This document shows positions 16,042-24,789 of a DNA stretch of 64,000 nucleotides, piece by piece (position 1 is the stretch's first letter; each line of letters opens with the position of its first letter). Below the pieces are notes generated by a model, which saw only the letters and a list, made by a program, of their open reading frames with translations, was not told the DNA's origin and did not search any database. A program made the translations under genes and the position numbers. This DNA is from JBCCFC01 sp965213595 (GTDB taxonomy: Bacteria > Chloroflexota > Anaerolineae > Caldilineales > Caldilineaceae): contig CBDBZO010000006.1 in the NCBI GenBank assembly GCA_965213595.1, forward strand, positions 248,001 to 312,000, in the 5' to 3' direction.

Positions 16042-17329
16042 GCCCCGTTCGCCCCTCCCCATATCGTTTCACGCGCAAATCCGCCTGCGCCTTGTGCCCC
16101 CAGAAGTTCTCGATGGCACATAAGCGCGCCCCCACCTCGCCGACTATCGCGCTGGCCTCCGGCGTCACCTTCTGGTAGGTCACCGTCTTGATAAACTTGC
16201 CGACCCACAGCCCGCCGGTGTAGCGGGCCGCGCCCTTGGTGGGCAGCGTGTGGTTGGTGCCGATGACCTTGTCGCCATAGGCCACGTTGGTCTCCGGGCC
16301 GAGAAAGAGCGCGCCGTAGTTGGTCATGTGTTCGAGGAAGTAGTCCGGGTTCTCCGTCAACACCTCGACGTGCTCGGCGGCGAGCCGGTTGGCCTCGTCC
16401 AACAATTCCTCGCGGCTCTCGACCAGAATAATCTGTCCGTAATCGCGCCAGGCCACACCCGCGACATCCGCCGTGGGCAGCTCCTCGAGCTGGCGACCAA
16501 TCTCGTGCTCGGTCTCGCGGGCCAGTTCCTCGCTGGTCGTGAGCAAAATGGCGGGGGAGGTCGGCCCGTGCTCGGCCTGGCCGAGCAGGTCGGTGGCGAC
16601 CATTTCGGCGTCCGCCGTTTCGTCGGCGATCACCAGAATTTCGGTGGGCCCGGCCAGCAGGTCGATGCCGACGCGGCCAAAGAGCTGGCGCTTGGCCTCG
16701 GCCACGTAGGCGTTGCCGGGGCCGACGATCATGTCGACGGTGGCGATGGTTTCCGTGCCCAGCGCCATCGCGGCGACGGCCTGTACGCCGCCCAAAATGT
16801 AGATTTCGTCCGCCCCCGCCAGCGACATCGCGGCGACGGTGGCTGCCGGAATTTCGCCGTGGATGGGCGGCGTGCAGGCGATCACGCGCCCCACGCCCGC
16901 CGTCTTGGCTGTGAGCACGCTCATGTGCGCCGAGGCGACCATCGGGTAGCGCCCGCCCGGCACGTAGCAGCCGACCGAATCAACGGGAATGTTTTTGTGG
17001 CCGAGCGTCACGCCCGGCAGGGTCTCAATTTCTATATCGCTCAGCGCCGCTCTCTGAGCGAGGGCAAAATTGCGCACCTGCGCCTGCGCAAACTCGATGT
17101 CCTCAATCGTCTGCGGCGGCAGCGTCGCCATTACCGCCTGGATTTGCTCGTCGCTCAGGCGAAAATCGTCCGGCGTCCACTTGTCAAACTTGGCAGAGAG
17201 CTCGCGTACGGCGGCGTCGCCTTGCGTGCGGATGTCGTCGATAATGCCGAGCACGATCTCGCGCACCTTGGCGTCGGCGTCCGCCACCGGCTCAAAGCCG
17301 ATGCCCTCTTTGAGTAGCTGCTTGCTCAT
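16034..17329 (-). CDS. hisD: HisD-family dehydrogenase, HpsN-like subgroup
   Basis: A 431-residue zinc-dependent NAD dehydrogenase of the histidinol dehydrogenase family, with YVPGGRYPMVASAHM, VGPGNAYVAEAKR, GPTEILVIAD and AAEHVEVLTENPD. The C-terminal segment reads NHTLPTKGAARYTGGLWVGK; biosynthetic HisD usually has NHVLPT followed by ARF and a different loop, whereas the TGGLWVGKF form is typical of HpsN-like sulfopropanediol or polyol dehydrogenases. No other his genes are near. The neighbours are a sugar importer (divergent) and an acid-sugar dehydratase, so a catabolic role is more likely than histidine synthesis. The gene symbol denotes the family only. Confidence 0.85.
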   Translation of the reverse strand: MSKQLLKEGIGFEPVADADAKVREIVLGIIDDIRTQGDAAVRELSAKFDKWTPDDFRLSDEQIQAVMATLPPQTIEDIEFAQAQVRNFALAQRAALSDIEIETLPGVTLGHKNIPVDSVGCYVPGGRYPMVASAHMSVLTAKTAGVGRVIACTPPIHGEIPAATVAAMSLAGADEIYILGGVQAVAAMALGTETIATVDMIVGPGNAYVAEAKRQLFGRVGIDLLAGPTEILVIADETADAEMVATDLLGQAEHGPTSPAILLTTSEELARETEHEIGRQLEELPTADVAGVAWRDYGQIILVESREELLDEANRLAAEHVEVLTENPDYFLEHMTNYGALFLGPETNVAYGDKVIGTNHTLPTKGAARYTGGLWVGKFIKTVTYQKVTPEASAIVGEVGARLCAIENFWGHKAQADLRVKRYGEGRTGHE

Positions 17330-17443
17330 AGATTTGTCTCAATGGAATGGGCTTTTCGGAAAAGTCAATATCGTGTAAGATACATCAACCCAGACAATTC
17401 TCACAATAGCTTGCAATCAATCCCTATTTTCAAGGAGTCTCCC

Positions 17444-18811
17444 ATGACCAAACCCTCTCGCTCCCTTTCTCGCCGCGACATGCTCAAGCTGATGGGCACG
17501 ACCAGCGGTGCGTTGCTCTTGGCCGCCTGCGGCCCCACATCCGACGATCCCGCCGCGCCCGCCTCCGGCAACGTCGACGCGGGCGACGCCGGTACGGGCA
17601 CGGCGGGTGAAACCGTGGTGTTGATGTACAACGCCAACGAAATCTCCGAGCCCGAGCTGGCTCAGTTCGAGGAGAGCTACGGCTACGACATCGAGTTTAT
17701 CGAAACCGACTTGACCAAGCTCTACGCCAATTTGGCCGCGGGCACGCCCGTCGATTGTTTCCGCATCTATGGCACGAACACTCCGGCGCTTGTCCTGCGC
17801 GGCATCCCCCTCGATTTGACTGAGTATTTCAACGCCAGCGAAGTTGTGCCCACGGCCGATCTGCTGCCGGTGAACGACTTGTACATGGTCGAAGGCGCGC
17901 GCTATGGCATGGTCAAGGATTGGTCGCCGGATTTCTCGATCTTTGCCAACACGGCGCTGTGGGAAGAAGCGGGCGTGCCCGTGCCGGACGCGACCGAGCC
18001 GTTAAGCTACCAGCAGTGGCGGGAGCTGTCGCCGCAGCTGACGACGACCGAGGGCGATCGCACGCTCGTCTTCGGCACGGACTTTACGCCCAACCAGCAC
18101 GCGCTCTTCTTCGCTACCACCACCATGGAGTCGACAAAGACCATGTTCAACGAAGACTTTACCGAGCTGATCCTGCGCGACAACCCGGAAGTCTACGAGT
18201 TTATTCAATTCTGGACGGACTGGCAGAAAGAAGGCGGGATTCCCAGCGTCATCACCCCCGGCACTGTCGGTTGGAGCGGCGAAGATTGGCGCGCGCGGCA
18301 GGCCGCCAGCGTGCAGTGGGGCTACTGGTTCAGCGGCATGGCCGAGAGCGAAGAGGTTCCCGGCGAGGACATCCTGATGATGCGCGCGCCCACCTGGGGC
18401 CCGGATTATGCCAACCCCTGTGCCAGCGGTGCGGGCATGATGATTACTCAGGCAACCAAAGTTCCGGATGCGGCGTGGAAGCTCTTCGAGTGGTTCATGG
18501 GCGAGGAGCCCGCTCAGGCGCGCGCGCAGAGCGGCTGGGGCGTGCCCGGCCTGCAAAGCATGTTGGAGCTGATGCCGACGGACGAGCCGTGGCGGCAGCA
18601 CAACTTTGAGATGGTGCAGTGGGAGATGGAGAACACGGTCGTCCCCGTGATCGACTACACGCCCTACGCCACGCCGGACGCCTTTATCGCCACCTGGGCC
18701 AAGTATGAAGAACCGATGCTCACCGGCGACATGACGCTGGACGACATGTTGGCCAACGTCGAGCGCGAGTACAACGAAGCGATTCAGGAAGGCATCGATC
18801 GCGCAGGGTAG
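17444..18811 (+). CDS. ABC transporter sugar-binding lipoprotein (family 1)
   Basis: A 455-residue extracellular solute-binding protein. The N-terminus combines a twin-arginine-like stretch (SRRDMLK, 9-15) with a lipobox LLAAC (Cys29), indicating a membrane-anchored lipoprotein. The rest has the family-1 fold with an acidic mature N-terminus. AGGAG lies 7 nt before the ATG at 17444. Two permease genes follow after a palindrome-filled gap. It should deliver a sugar or sugar derivative to the permeases; given the acid-sugar dehydratase and HisD-type gene across the divergent gap, a sugar acid or polyol is plausible. The 114-nt divergent gap holds a weak -10-like TAAGAT but no clear operator. 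Confidence 0.92.
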   Translation: MTKPSRSLSRRDMLKLMGTTSGALLLAACGPTSDDPAAPASGNVDAGDAGTGTAGETVVLMYNANEISEPELAQFEESYGYDIEFIETDLTKLYANLAAGTPVDCFRIYGTNTPALVLRGIPLDLTEYFNASEVVPTADLLPVNDLYMVEGARYGMVKDWSPDFSIFANTALWEEAGVPVPDATEPLSYQQWRELSPQLTTTEGDRTLVFGTDFTPNQHALFFATTTMESTKTMFNEDFTELILRDNPEVYEFIQFWTDWQKEGGIPSVITPGTVGWSGEDWRARQAASVQWGYWFSGMAESEEVPGEDILMMRAPTWGPDYANPCASGAGMMITQATKVPDAAWKLFEWFMGEEPAQARAQSGWGVPGLQSMLELMPTDEPWRQHNFEMVQWEMENTVVPVIDYTPYATPDAFIATWAKYEEPMLTGDMTLDDMLANVEREYNEAIQEGIDRAG

Positions 18812-18824
18812 TCGCCACCGCGGA

Positions 18825-18858
18825 GTTCGCACGCGCCCAGAGGGCACCCGGTGCGAAC
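18825..18858. repeat. hairpin after the binding-protein gene
   Basis: Eight-bp arms GTTCGCAC and GTGCGAAC flank an 18-nt loop, 14 nt after the stop codon. GTGCGAACGGGCC at 18851-18863 recurs at 52332-52344. Confidence 0.7.
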
Positions 18859-18883
18859 GGGCCGACGATGCTTGATTGTCTTG

Positions 18884-18937
18884 AGAGGGTTGGGCTGTAC
18901 GGGCACGCCATGGCGTGCCCGTACAGCCCAACCCTCT
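18884..18937. repeat. perfect 54-bp palindrome, copy 3 of the GGGCACGCCATGGCGTGCCC family
   Basis: All 27 pairs match. The inner 28 bp equal copy 2 (8059-8112), and the private 13-bp arms are AGAGGGTTGGGCT and its complement. It lies between the binding-protein gene and the first permease, where it could fold in the mRNA and set unequal expression. Confidence 0.95.
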
Positions 18938-18956
18938 AACCCACAACAAACGACCC

Positions 18957-19949
18957 ATGCAACAAACCGTCAAAGGCACGAACCTCGCCCAGGCCGTTGC
19001 CCCCCCGCTCGTTGGCAAACCGCGCCGCTCCAAGCGGGCACGCGCCGAAACGCGCGCCTTCTACCTCTTCATCTCGCCCTGGCTCATTGGCTTTCTTTGC
19101 CTCTCACTGATTCCGCTGCTGCTGGGGCTGGCGACCTCGTTTAGCAACTACGACGGCCTGAACATCAATAACCTCAGGTTCGTCGAGTTTCGCAACTATA
19201 CGCGCGCCTTCGAATCGCCGGACTTTGGCTACGCGCTGCGCAACACGGCTCTCTATGCGGTTATTGTCGTGCCAATCGGCCTGGTCTTTGGGTTGGCGCT
19301 GGCGCTGCTGCTCAATCGACAGATCAAGGGGCGCAGCTTTTTTCGTATGCTGTACTACCTGCCCTCGATCCTGCCGCTGGCGGGCGCCGTCTTTGCGTGG
19401 CGGCTTATGTTTAATCAGAATTCGGGGCTGGTCAACGCGCTGCTCAGCATCTTCCGCCCCGGCACAGCCGTCAACTGGCCCAACGACTACTTTTTTCTGC
19501 TGCTCTTCCTCTTCGCCTGGTGGCACGTCGGCGGCGTGATGATTCTCTTCTTGGCCGGCCTGCAGGGCATCCCCGAAGACCTGAACGAGGCCGCGCGCAT
19601 CGACGGCGCGGGGCGCTTCTACATCTTTCGCCGCATCACGCTGCCGCTGCTCACGCCGGTGATTTTCTTCCAGCTCATCCTGGGCATCATCGGCTCGCTC
19701 CAGGTGCTGGACGTGGCGATTCTGCTCTACGGGCGCGCGGGCTTGAGCGGCGCGGTGCAGATTCCCCAGGACAACTATCTTTACATGGTCTACGTCTACA
19801 CCCAGGTCTTTGATTTTCAGCGCTACGGCTACGGCGTGGCGCTCTCGTGGATTTTCTTTGTGGTGGTGCTGCTGCTGACGCTCGTGGTGCTGGCCAGCTC
19901 ACGCTACTGGGTTTTCTATCAAGTTGATCAGGACGGAGGCGACGCATGA
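18957..19949 (+). CDS. sugar ABC transporter permease (MalF/UgpA-like)
   Basis: A 330-residue permease with about six membrane helices (the first is FISPWLIGFLCLSLIPLLLG). The cytoplasmic EAA loop reads NEAARIDGAGRFYIFRRITLPLLTP and would contact the ATPase. It is the first of two permeases of the importer. The ATG at 18957 is chosen because the upstream in-frame codons lie inside the palindrome; no strong ribosome-binding site is visible, so translation may depend on the structured leader. No ATP-binding gene lies in the locus, so a shared MsmK/MalK-type ATPase elsewhere is probably used. Confidence 0.93.
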   Translation: MQQTVKGTNLAQAVAPPLVGKPRRSKRARAETRAFYLFISPWLIGFLCLSLIPLLLGLATSFSNYDGLNINNLRFVEFRNYTRAFESPDFGYALRNTALYAVIVVPIGLVFGLALALLLNRQIKGRSFFRMLYYLPSILPLAGAVFAWRLMFNQNSGLVNALLSIFRPGTAVNWPNDYFFLLLFLFAWWHVGGVMILFLAGLQGIPEDLNEAARIDGAGRFYIFRRITLPLLTPVIFFQLILGIIGSLQVLDVAILLYGRAGLSGAVQIPQDNYLYMVYVYTQVFDFQRYGYGVALSWIFFVVVLLLTLVVLASSRYWVFYQVDQDGGDA

Positions 19950-20839
19950 GCCAGCTTCAATCGACCCTGCAGCCGACGCGCTCGCGCCCGGCTGCCGCCG
20001 CCCTGGGCGGTGCGTGGCCCGCGCTGCGCAAAGGGCTGCTCTACGCCCTCTTTATCCTGATCACGCTCGTCTTTGTCGCGCCCATCTTCTGGCTCTTCCT
20101 CACCTCCATCAAGACGCAGAGCGAGTACGCACGCTACCCCATCGTGATCTTCCCGCCGACGCCGCAGTGGGGCAACTACTACACGGCCATCTTCGAGTAC
20201 CCCTTCCTGCGCTACGCCTGGAACTCCGTGCTCGTCGCCGTGCCGTCGACGATTCTGACGGTGCTCTCCAGCGCCATGGCGGGCTTTGCCTTTGCGCGCC
20301 ACCGCGCCTTTGGCAAACGCGCGCTCTTCATCCTCGTCCTCTCGATGATGATGGTTCCGCGCATGGTCACCGTTATTCCGACCTTTATTTTATTTGCGCG
20401 GCTCCAGCTTAACAACACCTACTGGCCGTGGATTCTATGGGGCATCGCGGGCAGCCCCTTCCACATTTTTCTCTTCCGCCAGTTCTTTGCCTCCATCCCC
20501 CGCGAATTGGAGGACGCCGCCGAAGTCGACGGCTGCAGCCGCTTCCGCATCTTCTGGCAGATTTTTCTGCCCCTCTCCGGCCCCGCCGTGGCAACCGCCG
20601 CCATCTTCCACTTCCAGTGGGTGTGGGGTGATTGGTTCACCCCAAAAATTTTCCTCAGCCAGGCTAATACGACCCTTGGTGTCTTCCTTTCCAGCGCCTA
20701 CAAGGACCCGCAAGGCTACGCGCTTGAGCCACTGACCATGGCCGCCATCCTCGTCTACCTGCTGCCCATGGTGATCATCTTCTTGGTGGGGCAACGCTAC
20801 ATCGTGCAGGGGATCGTCACAACGGGGATGAAGGGGTAA
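19946..20839 (+). CDS. sugar ABC transporter permease (MalG-like)
   Basis: A 297-residue permease that overlaps the previous gene as ATGA (19946-19949). It has about six helices and an EAA loop, EDAAEVDGCSRFRIFWQIFLP, and ends in the usual GIVTTGMKG tail of MalG-type proteins. The N-terminal 25 residues are a variable, Ala/Arg-rich cytosolic stretch. It completes the importer begun at 17444; the next gene on this strand is not part of the operon, since a hairpin repeat and convergent P450 gene follow. Confidence 0.95.
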   Translation: MSQLQSTLQPTRSRPAAAALGGAWPALRKGLLYALFILITLVFVAPIFWLFLTSIKTQSEYARYPIVIFPPTPQWGNYYTAIFEYPFLRYAWNSVLVAVPSTILTVLSSAMAGFAFARHRAFGKRALFILVLSMMMVPRMVTVIPTFILFARLQLNNTYWPWILWGIAGSPFHIFLFRQFFASIPRELEDAAEVDGCSRFRIFWQIFLPLSGPAVATAAIFHFQWVWGDWFTPKIFLSQANTTLGVFLSSAYKDPQGYALEPLTMAAILVYLLPMVIIFLVGQRYIVQGIVTTGMKG

Positions 20840-20916
20840 GGAATGGGGAACCGCGGATGAACGCGGATAAACGCAGATGTTTAGGCGGCGATGACTCTGG
20901 GTAAATCAGCAAAATC

Positions 20917-20989
20917 AACGCGGAGACGCGGAGACGCGGAGAAAAGTTCGTCAACGAACAACTCCTTTGCGTCTCCGCGTCTCCGCGTT
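20917..20989. repeat. hairpin repeat with 21-bp perfect arms
   Basis: Bases 20917-20937 and 20969-20989 are exact complements (AACGCGGAGAC type), and the loop contains a smaller hairpin, GTTCGTCAACGAAC. A related AACGCGGAT run lies just upstream (20852-20879). It sits between convergent genes, where it may stop transcription from both sides, although it lacks a long U-tract. Confidence 0.85.
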
Positions 20990-21016
20990 AAAACTTCTTG
21001 GCAACCGTTGAATCGT

Positions 21017-22252
21017 CTACAGCCGCATCGGCAGCGCTTCCAGCCCGCGCACGGTGGGCGTCGCCCGCCAGCGGAGCGACTCGGCGGGAATAGCAAGCTG
21101 CAAATTCGGCTGTCGCGCCAGCAGCGAGTTGATGGCAATCGAGCCCTCCATGCGGGCCAGCGGCGCACCCAGGCAGTAGTGTGCGCCGTGACCAAAGGCC
21201 AGATGCTTGTTGGGCTCGCGCGTGATGTTGAGCACGTCCGGCCGCGTGAAGTAATTCTCGTCGCGGTTGGCCGAAGCCAGCACCGCCAGCACCAAATCGC
21301 CCTGCTGAATCTCCATTCCCGCCAGCGCCAAATCCTCGCGTGCAAAGCGTTCGGTCGCCGTCTCCACCGGATCGGTGAAGCGCAGCAGCTCTTCAAGCGC
21401 TGGCTTGATTAAGCTCGGCTCGTCGCGCAATCGTGCCAGCTCCCACGGATGCTCCAGCAGCGCCAGCGTGCCCGACGCGATCAGGTTGACCGTTGTCTCG
21501 TGGCCCGCCACCAGCAGCAGGAAAACCATCGCCAGCACTTCATCCTCGCTCATCCGATCACCAGCTTCCTCGGCCTGCGCCAGCGCCGTCAACAAATCAT
21601 CTCTTGGCTCTGCGCGGCGCTGCCGCAGCAAACGACGCGTATAGCGCATAAACTGCCAGACAGCGGGCACGGTTCGCACCATGTTGAGCGAAGAGGGTGG
21701 CTGGATCAGCGCCTTCAACCACGCGGCAAAACGCCCGTGATCCGCCTGCGGCAGCCCCAGCAACTCGGCGATCACCGTCAGCGGCAGCGGCAGCGCATAG
21801 TCGCGCACCAAATCGATTTCGGCCTTTCCCACCATTGCATCCAGCAGCCCGTCCGCTATTGCCTGAATCTGCCCGTGCATCTCGGCGATGCGGCGCGGCG
21901 TAAAGGCCTTGTGGACAAGCGTGCGCAGCCGAGCGTGGTTGGGATCGTCTAAATCGAGCATGTTTTCCAGCAGCGGCTTGAGAAAGGGCGGAATCCAAAC
22001 GGGATATGACGCGCCGCTGCCGCCCACGTTGCGCCGATCCTTGACAAAGCGCTCGTCGCGCAGCACGGCCAGCACATCGTCGTAGCGCGTGACGAGCCAC
22101 GCATCGATTTTGCCGTACTTGGCGCGGTAGACGGGCTGCTTTGCGCGCAGTTGCGCATAAAACGGGAATGGGTCGGCCTTAAACTCACGCGTGGTGATGT
22201 TTTGCCGCGGGGCGTTCGGCATGGAAGCTGTCTCTCGATTAAGCGTTATCAT
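21017..22252 (-). CDS. cytochrome P450
   Basis: A 411-residue soluble bacterial P450. The I-helix motif is LVAGHETTV, the K-helix ExxR is EELLR, and the haem-binding loop FGHGAHYCLGAPLARME carries the axial Cys. It has no membrane anchor. It would hydroxylate or otherwise oxidise a small molecule and needs a ferredoxin and reductase; the ferredoxin at 5232 is a possible but unproven partner. AAGGAG lies 7 nt before the ATG. The TetR gene upstream ends 24 nt away on the same strand, so the two are probably co-transcribed and the regulator may respond to the P450 substrate. Confidence 0.95.
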   Translation of the reverse strand: MITLNRETASMPNAPRQNITTREFKADPFPFYAQLRAKQPVYRAKYGKIDAWLVTRYDDVLAVLRDERFVKDRRNVGGSGASYPVWIPPFLKPLLENMLDLDDPNHARLRTLVHKAFTPRRIAEMHGQIQAIADGLLDAMVGKAEIDLVRDYALPLPLTVIAELLGLPQADHGRFAAWLKALIQPPSSLNMVRTVPAVWQFMRYTRRLLRQRRAEPRDDLLTALAQAEEAGDRMSEDEVLAMVFLLLVAGHETTVNLIASGTLALLEHPWELARLRDEPSLIKPALEELLRFTDPVETATERFAREDLALAGMEIQQGDLVLAVLASANRDENYFTRPDVLNITREPNKHLAFGHGAHYCLGAPLARMEGSIAINSLLARQPNLQLAIPAESLRWRATPTVRGLEALPMRL

Positions 22253-22276
22253 CAGAATCTCCTTTAGAGTGAACGG

Positions 22277-22918
22277 CTAACCTTCTTTTGCATCGTCGGT
22301 GTTTTTTGAATTTGACTCCTGCCCATACGCCTTCAACAGCAGCCGACCCGTCGCCTCGGCATAGGCGTCCCAGTGTGTCTCCACGTGCTTGTCCCCCAAC
22401 ATGCGCAGGAAGAGCAGCCCCAGCAGCGGGCTGGCAAAGAGGCGTGCGGCGATCACGGGATCGCCCGGCTCCAGCTTGCCTTCCGCCATCAGCTGCGATA
22501 GATAGGCTTCGGCCACGCCAAAGCTCGGCTCAAAAATTTGCTCGCCGACGGCCTCGCCAACGTCGGGGTTAACCATCATTTCAAGCATTAGCGCCTTGGT
22601 GACCAAAAAACTCTCATCGACCTCCGCCATGCGGTGCGATACGTACTCGCTGACAAACGTTGAAAAGTCCATCTCGCGCGCTTGGGCAAAATGCAGCTCG
22701 CGCACCTCCGCCTCGGTGATTAAGCCGACCACCGCCAGCAGGATATCCTCTTTATTTTTGAAATAGTTGTAGATGGTTCCGTCAGCGACGCCTGCTCGGC
22801 GGGCGATTTGCTTAATGGTGGTGCGGGCAAAGCCTTGCTCGGCGATAAGCGCAATCGCAGCGTCGAGAATCTGTTTGCGCCGGGCATCGATTAGCTGTGC
22901 TTGGAATTTCTCGTTCAT
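22277..22918 (-). CDS. TetR/AcrR family transcriptional regulator
   Basis: A 213-residue regulator with an N-terminal helix-turn-helix (IKQIARRAGVADGTIYNYFKNKEDIL, about 35-60) and a helical ligand-binding domain. It lies first in an apparent tetR-P450 transcript. Three palindromes 115-170 nt upstream (23034-23090) overlap a promoter-like element and could be its operators. The 115-nt leader between them and the start codon contains a GC-rich inverted segment (GCTCCGCCGAGGC) of unknown meaning. Confidence 0.92.
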   Translation of the reverse strand: MNEKFQAQLIDARRKQILDAAIALIAEQGFARTTIKQIARRAGVADGTIYNYFKNKEDILLAVVGLITEAEVRELHFAQAREMDFSTFVSEYVSHRMAEVDESFLVTKALMLEMMVNPDVGEAVGEQIFEPSFGVAEAYLSQLMAEGKLEPGDPVIAARLFASPLLGLLFLRMLGDKHVETHWDAYAEATGRLLLKAYGQESNSKNTDDAKEG

Positions 22919-23033
22919 TGAAGTTTATCCACAATTGTTACGTAAAACCGCGGAGCGAACGTCCTCAGATACAAATAGACGCAGCAGGGGAGCGGCATTT
23001 GAGGAAGCCTGCTCCGCCGAGGCGGCAGTCTAA

Positions 23034-23102
23034 TGAATTTTAATTCAAAAAAATGAATACAAATTCAAGTTAGACAATATATTGTTCTAATCCATTTGTC
23101 AA
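23034..23102 (-). promoter_or_regulatory. promoter and operator palindromes of the tetR-P450 genes
   Basis: On the minus strand TTGACA (23097-23102) and TATATT (23076-23081) are 15 bp apart. Three palindromes lie at the -10 or just downstream: TTAGACAATATATTGTTCTAA (imperfect, 23070-23090), TGAATACAAATTCA (23054-23067) and TGAATTTTAATTCA (23034-23047). The TGAAT..ATTCA pair is typical in size and symmetry for TetR binding. The assignment to the adjacent TetR is inferred. Confidence 0.6.
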
Positions 23103-23119
23103 GAGGCAATTTTAGAAAG

Positions 23120-23262
23120 CAGCAATTCCAAATTTGGACCGCTTGCTGCATGGTTGAAGAGAGTTTTGCTGCGGATTACGCGGATTTTTGTCTTTGACTG
23201 CGCGTAAATCTGCGCAATCCGCGGCGAAAATTTCTTCTGGTAAGTTAAATTTGGAATTGCTG
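23120..23262. repeat. nested inverted repeats upstream of the second ABC operon
   Basis: An outer pair (AGCAATTCCAAATTT near 23120-23135 and its complement near 23247-23262) encloses an inner imperfect pair of the GCGGATTACGCGGATTT type. The 470-nt gap between tetR and the binding-protein gene holds this and the operator region; I see no gene in it. Confidence 0.65.
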
Positions 23263-23388
23263 TTTAGAAAGCTAACCCTGTACCTGTACCTTCAAAAGGG
23301 AGCGACCTCGCTTACCCCGTCGGCACGCTCTGCTACGATAGCCCCACACCATTTTTACTCTCCATCTCACTCTCCATCGAGGAATTCC

Positions 23389-24759
23389 ATGAAGACTACT
23401 TACCGATTTCGATTGAGTCTGGTACTCGCTGCGCTAATCGCGCTGCTGGCCGCCTGCGCCCCCGCCACAGAGCCGGGCGCGACCGGCGACGCCGCGGATG
23501 CCCCCAGCGAGCAGGCCGGCGACGCTGCCGGTGATGCGGCAGATGCACCCAGCGATGAGCAGATCACCATCCGCGTCGGCACGGGGGACAGCGGCGAGGG
23601 CTTGACGCCGCACCAGGAAATCATCAGCCGCTTCGAGGCCGAGCACCCCGACATCACCGTGCAGCTGGAGCCCGTTTCCGGCAGCGACTACTACGCGCGG
23701 CTGCTCACCCAAATTGCGGCGGGCGACGCGCCGGACATCATGAACATCGGCGACGACGCCGTGCCGCGCTTTGTGGAGGCGGGCGCTTTCCTGCCGCTGG
23801 ATGATTTTATCGCAAGCGACGATTCGTTTAGCACGGACATCTACCTCACGGGGCTGCTCGACCCCGGCATGTACGACGGCACGCTCTACTTCCTGCCCAA
23901 GGATTACTCGCCGCTGGGCGTCTTCTACAACAAGGCCATCTTTGACGAATACGGCGTCGACTACCCGCAGGACGGCTGGACGTGGGACGATCTGCTGGCG
24001 ACGGCCCAAGAGTTGACGGTCGACGAAGATAGCGACGGCACGCCCGAAGTGTACGGTCTGCAAATGCCCGGCCCGTGGACGACGGGCTTCGAGTACTGGG
24101 TTGCCGCGGCGGGCGGTCAGCTGATCAGCGAAGACGGCACGCAGTTTGAGGGCAACCTCAACTCGCCCGAAGTCGCCGAGGCGGTGCAGTTCTACCAAGA
24201 CCTGTACCACGAGTACGGCGTCACCCCGCCGCCAGCGGACATGAACGCCTTTGGCGGCGGCAACAGCGAGTTTGACAACGGCCAGGCCGCCATGCGCATC
24301 TTTGGTCGCTGGCCGCAGGGGGGGTACGAAGAAAACCCCGCCGTCGATCTCGCCGTGGCGGGCGTGCCGCAGGCTGCGGTGCGCGCCAACGTGCTCTTCT
24401 GGGGCGGCTTTGGCCTCTACAGCGGTACGGAGAATGCTGAAGCGGCTTGGGAATTTCTAAGCTTTTACGCGGGCGAGCAGGGCGCGGAAGTCTGGCAGGA
24501 TTGGGCGCTGCCCGCCGTCACCAGCGTCGCCGAATCGTCGGGCGCCACGGAGGACCCGATCAACGGCGTCTGGATCAGCGAGCTGGAGTATCTGGCCCCG
24601 CGCGCCTACGTCTACACCCCCTTCTGGGGCGAAGCCGCCGACCCGGCCCTGCGCACCGTGCTCGAAACGGTGATCATCGATCCGGAGGCCGAGGTGCAGC
24701 CGCTGCTCGATCAGGCCGCGGCGGAGGCGCAGGCCGCGCTGGACGAAGCACGCGAGTAG
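23389..24759 (+). CDS. ABC transporter sugar-binding lipoprotein (family 1), second system
   Basis: A 456-residue solute-binding lipoprotein: basic N-terminus, hydrophobic stretch and lipobox LLAAC with Cys23. A low-complexity linker follows, containing two copies of GDAADAPS. The remainder has the family-1 fold (QEIISRFEAEHPDITVQLE near residue 75). GAGGA lies about 6 nt before the ATG at 23389; frame-open sequence upstream of it is repeat DNA and not coding. Two permease genes follow. The ligand is unknown but likely a mono- or oligosaccharide. It is a distant paralogue of the 17444 protein, not a recent duplicate. Confidence 0.93.
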   Translation: MKTTYRFRLSLVLAALIALLAACAPATEPGATGDAADAPSEQAGDAAGDAADAPSDEQITIRVGTGDSGEGLTPHQEIISRFEAEHPDITVQLEPVSGSDYYARLLTQIAAGDAPDIMNIGDDAVPRFVEAGAFLPLDDFIASDDSFSTDIYLTGLLDPGMYDGTLYFLPKDYSPLGVFYNKAIFDEYGVDYPQDGWTWDDLLATAQELTVDEDSDGTPEVYGLQMPGPWTTGFEYWVAAAGGQLISEDGTQFEGNLNSPEVAEAVQFYQDLYHEYGVTPPPADMNAFGGGNSEFDNGQAAMRIFGRWPQGGYEENPAVDLAVAGVPQAAVRANVLFWGGFGLYSGTENAEAAWEFLSFYAGEQGAEVWQDWALPAVTSVAESSGATEDPINGVWISELEYLAPRAYVYTPFWGEAADPALRTVLETVIIDPEAEVQPLLDQAAAEAQAALDEARE

Positions 24760-24789
24760 CAAGCACACGCTGCACGGCAACCAACTTGG

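Noticed and set aside
18915..18956. A longer start (ATG 18915) for the first permease
   Set aside because: The added codons lie within the 54-bp palindrome and have no ribosome-binding site or conservation.
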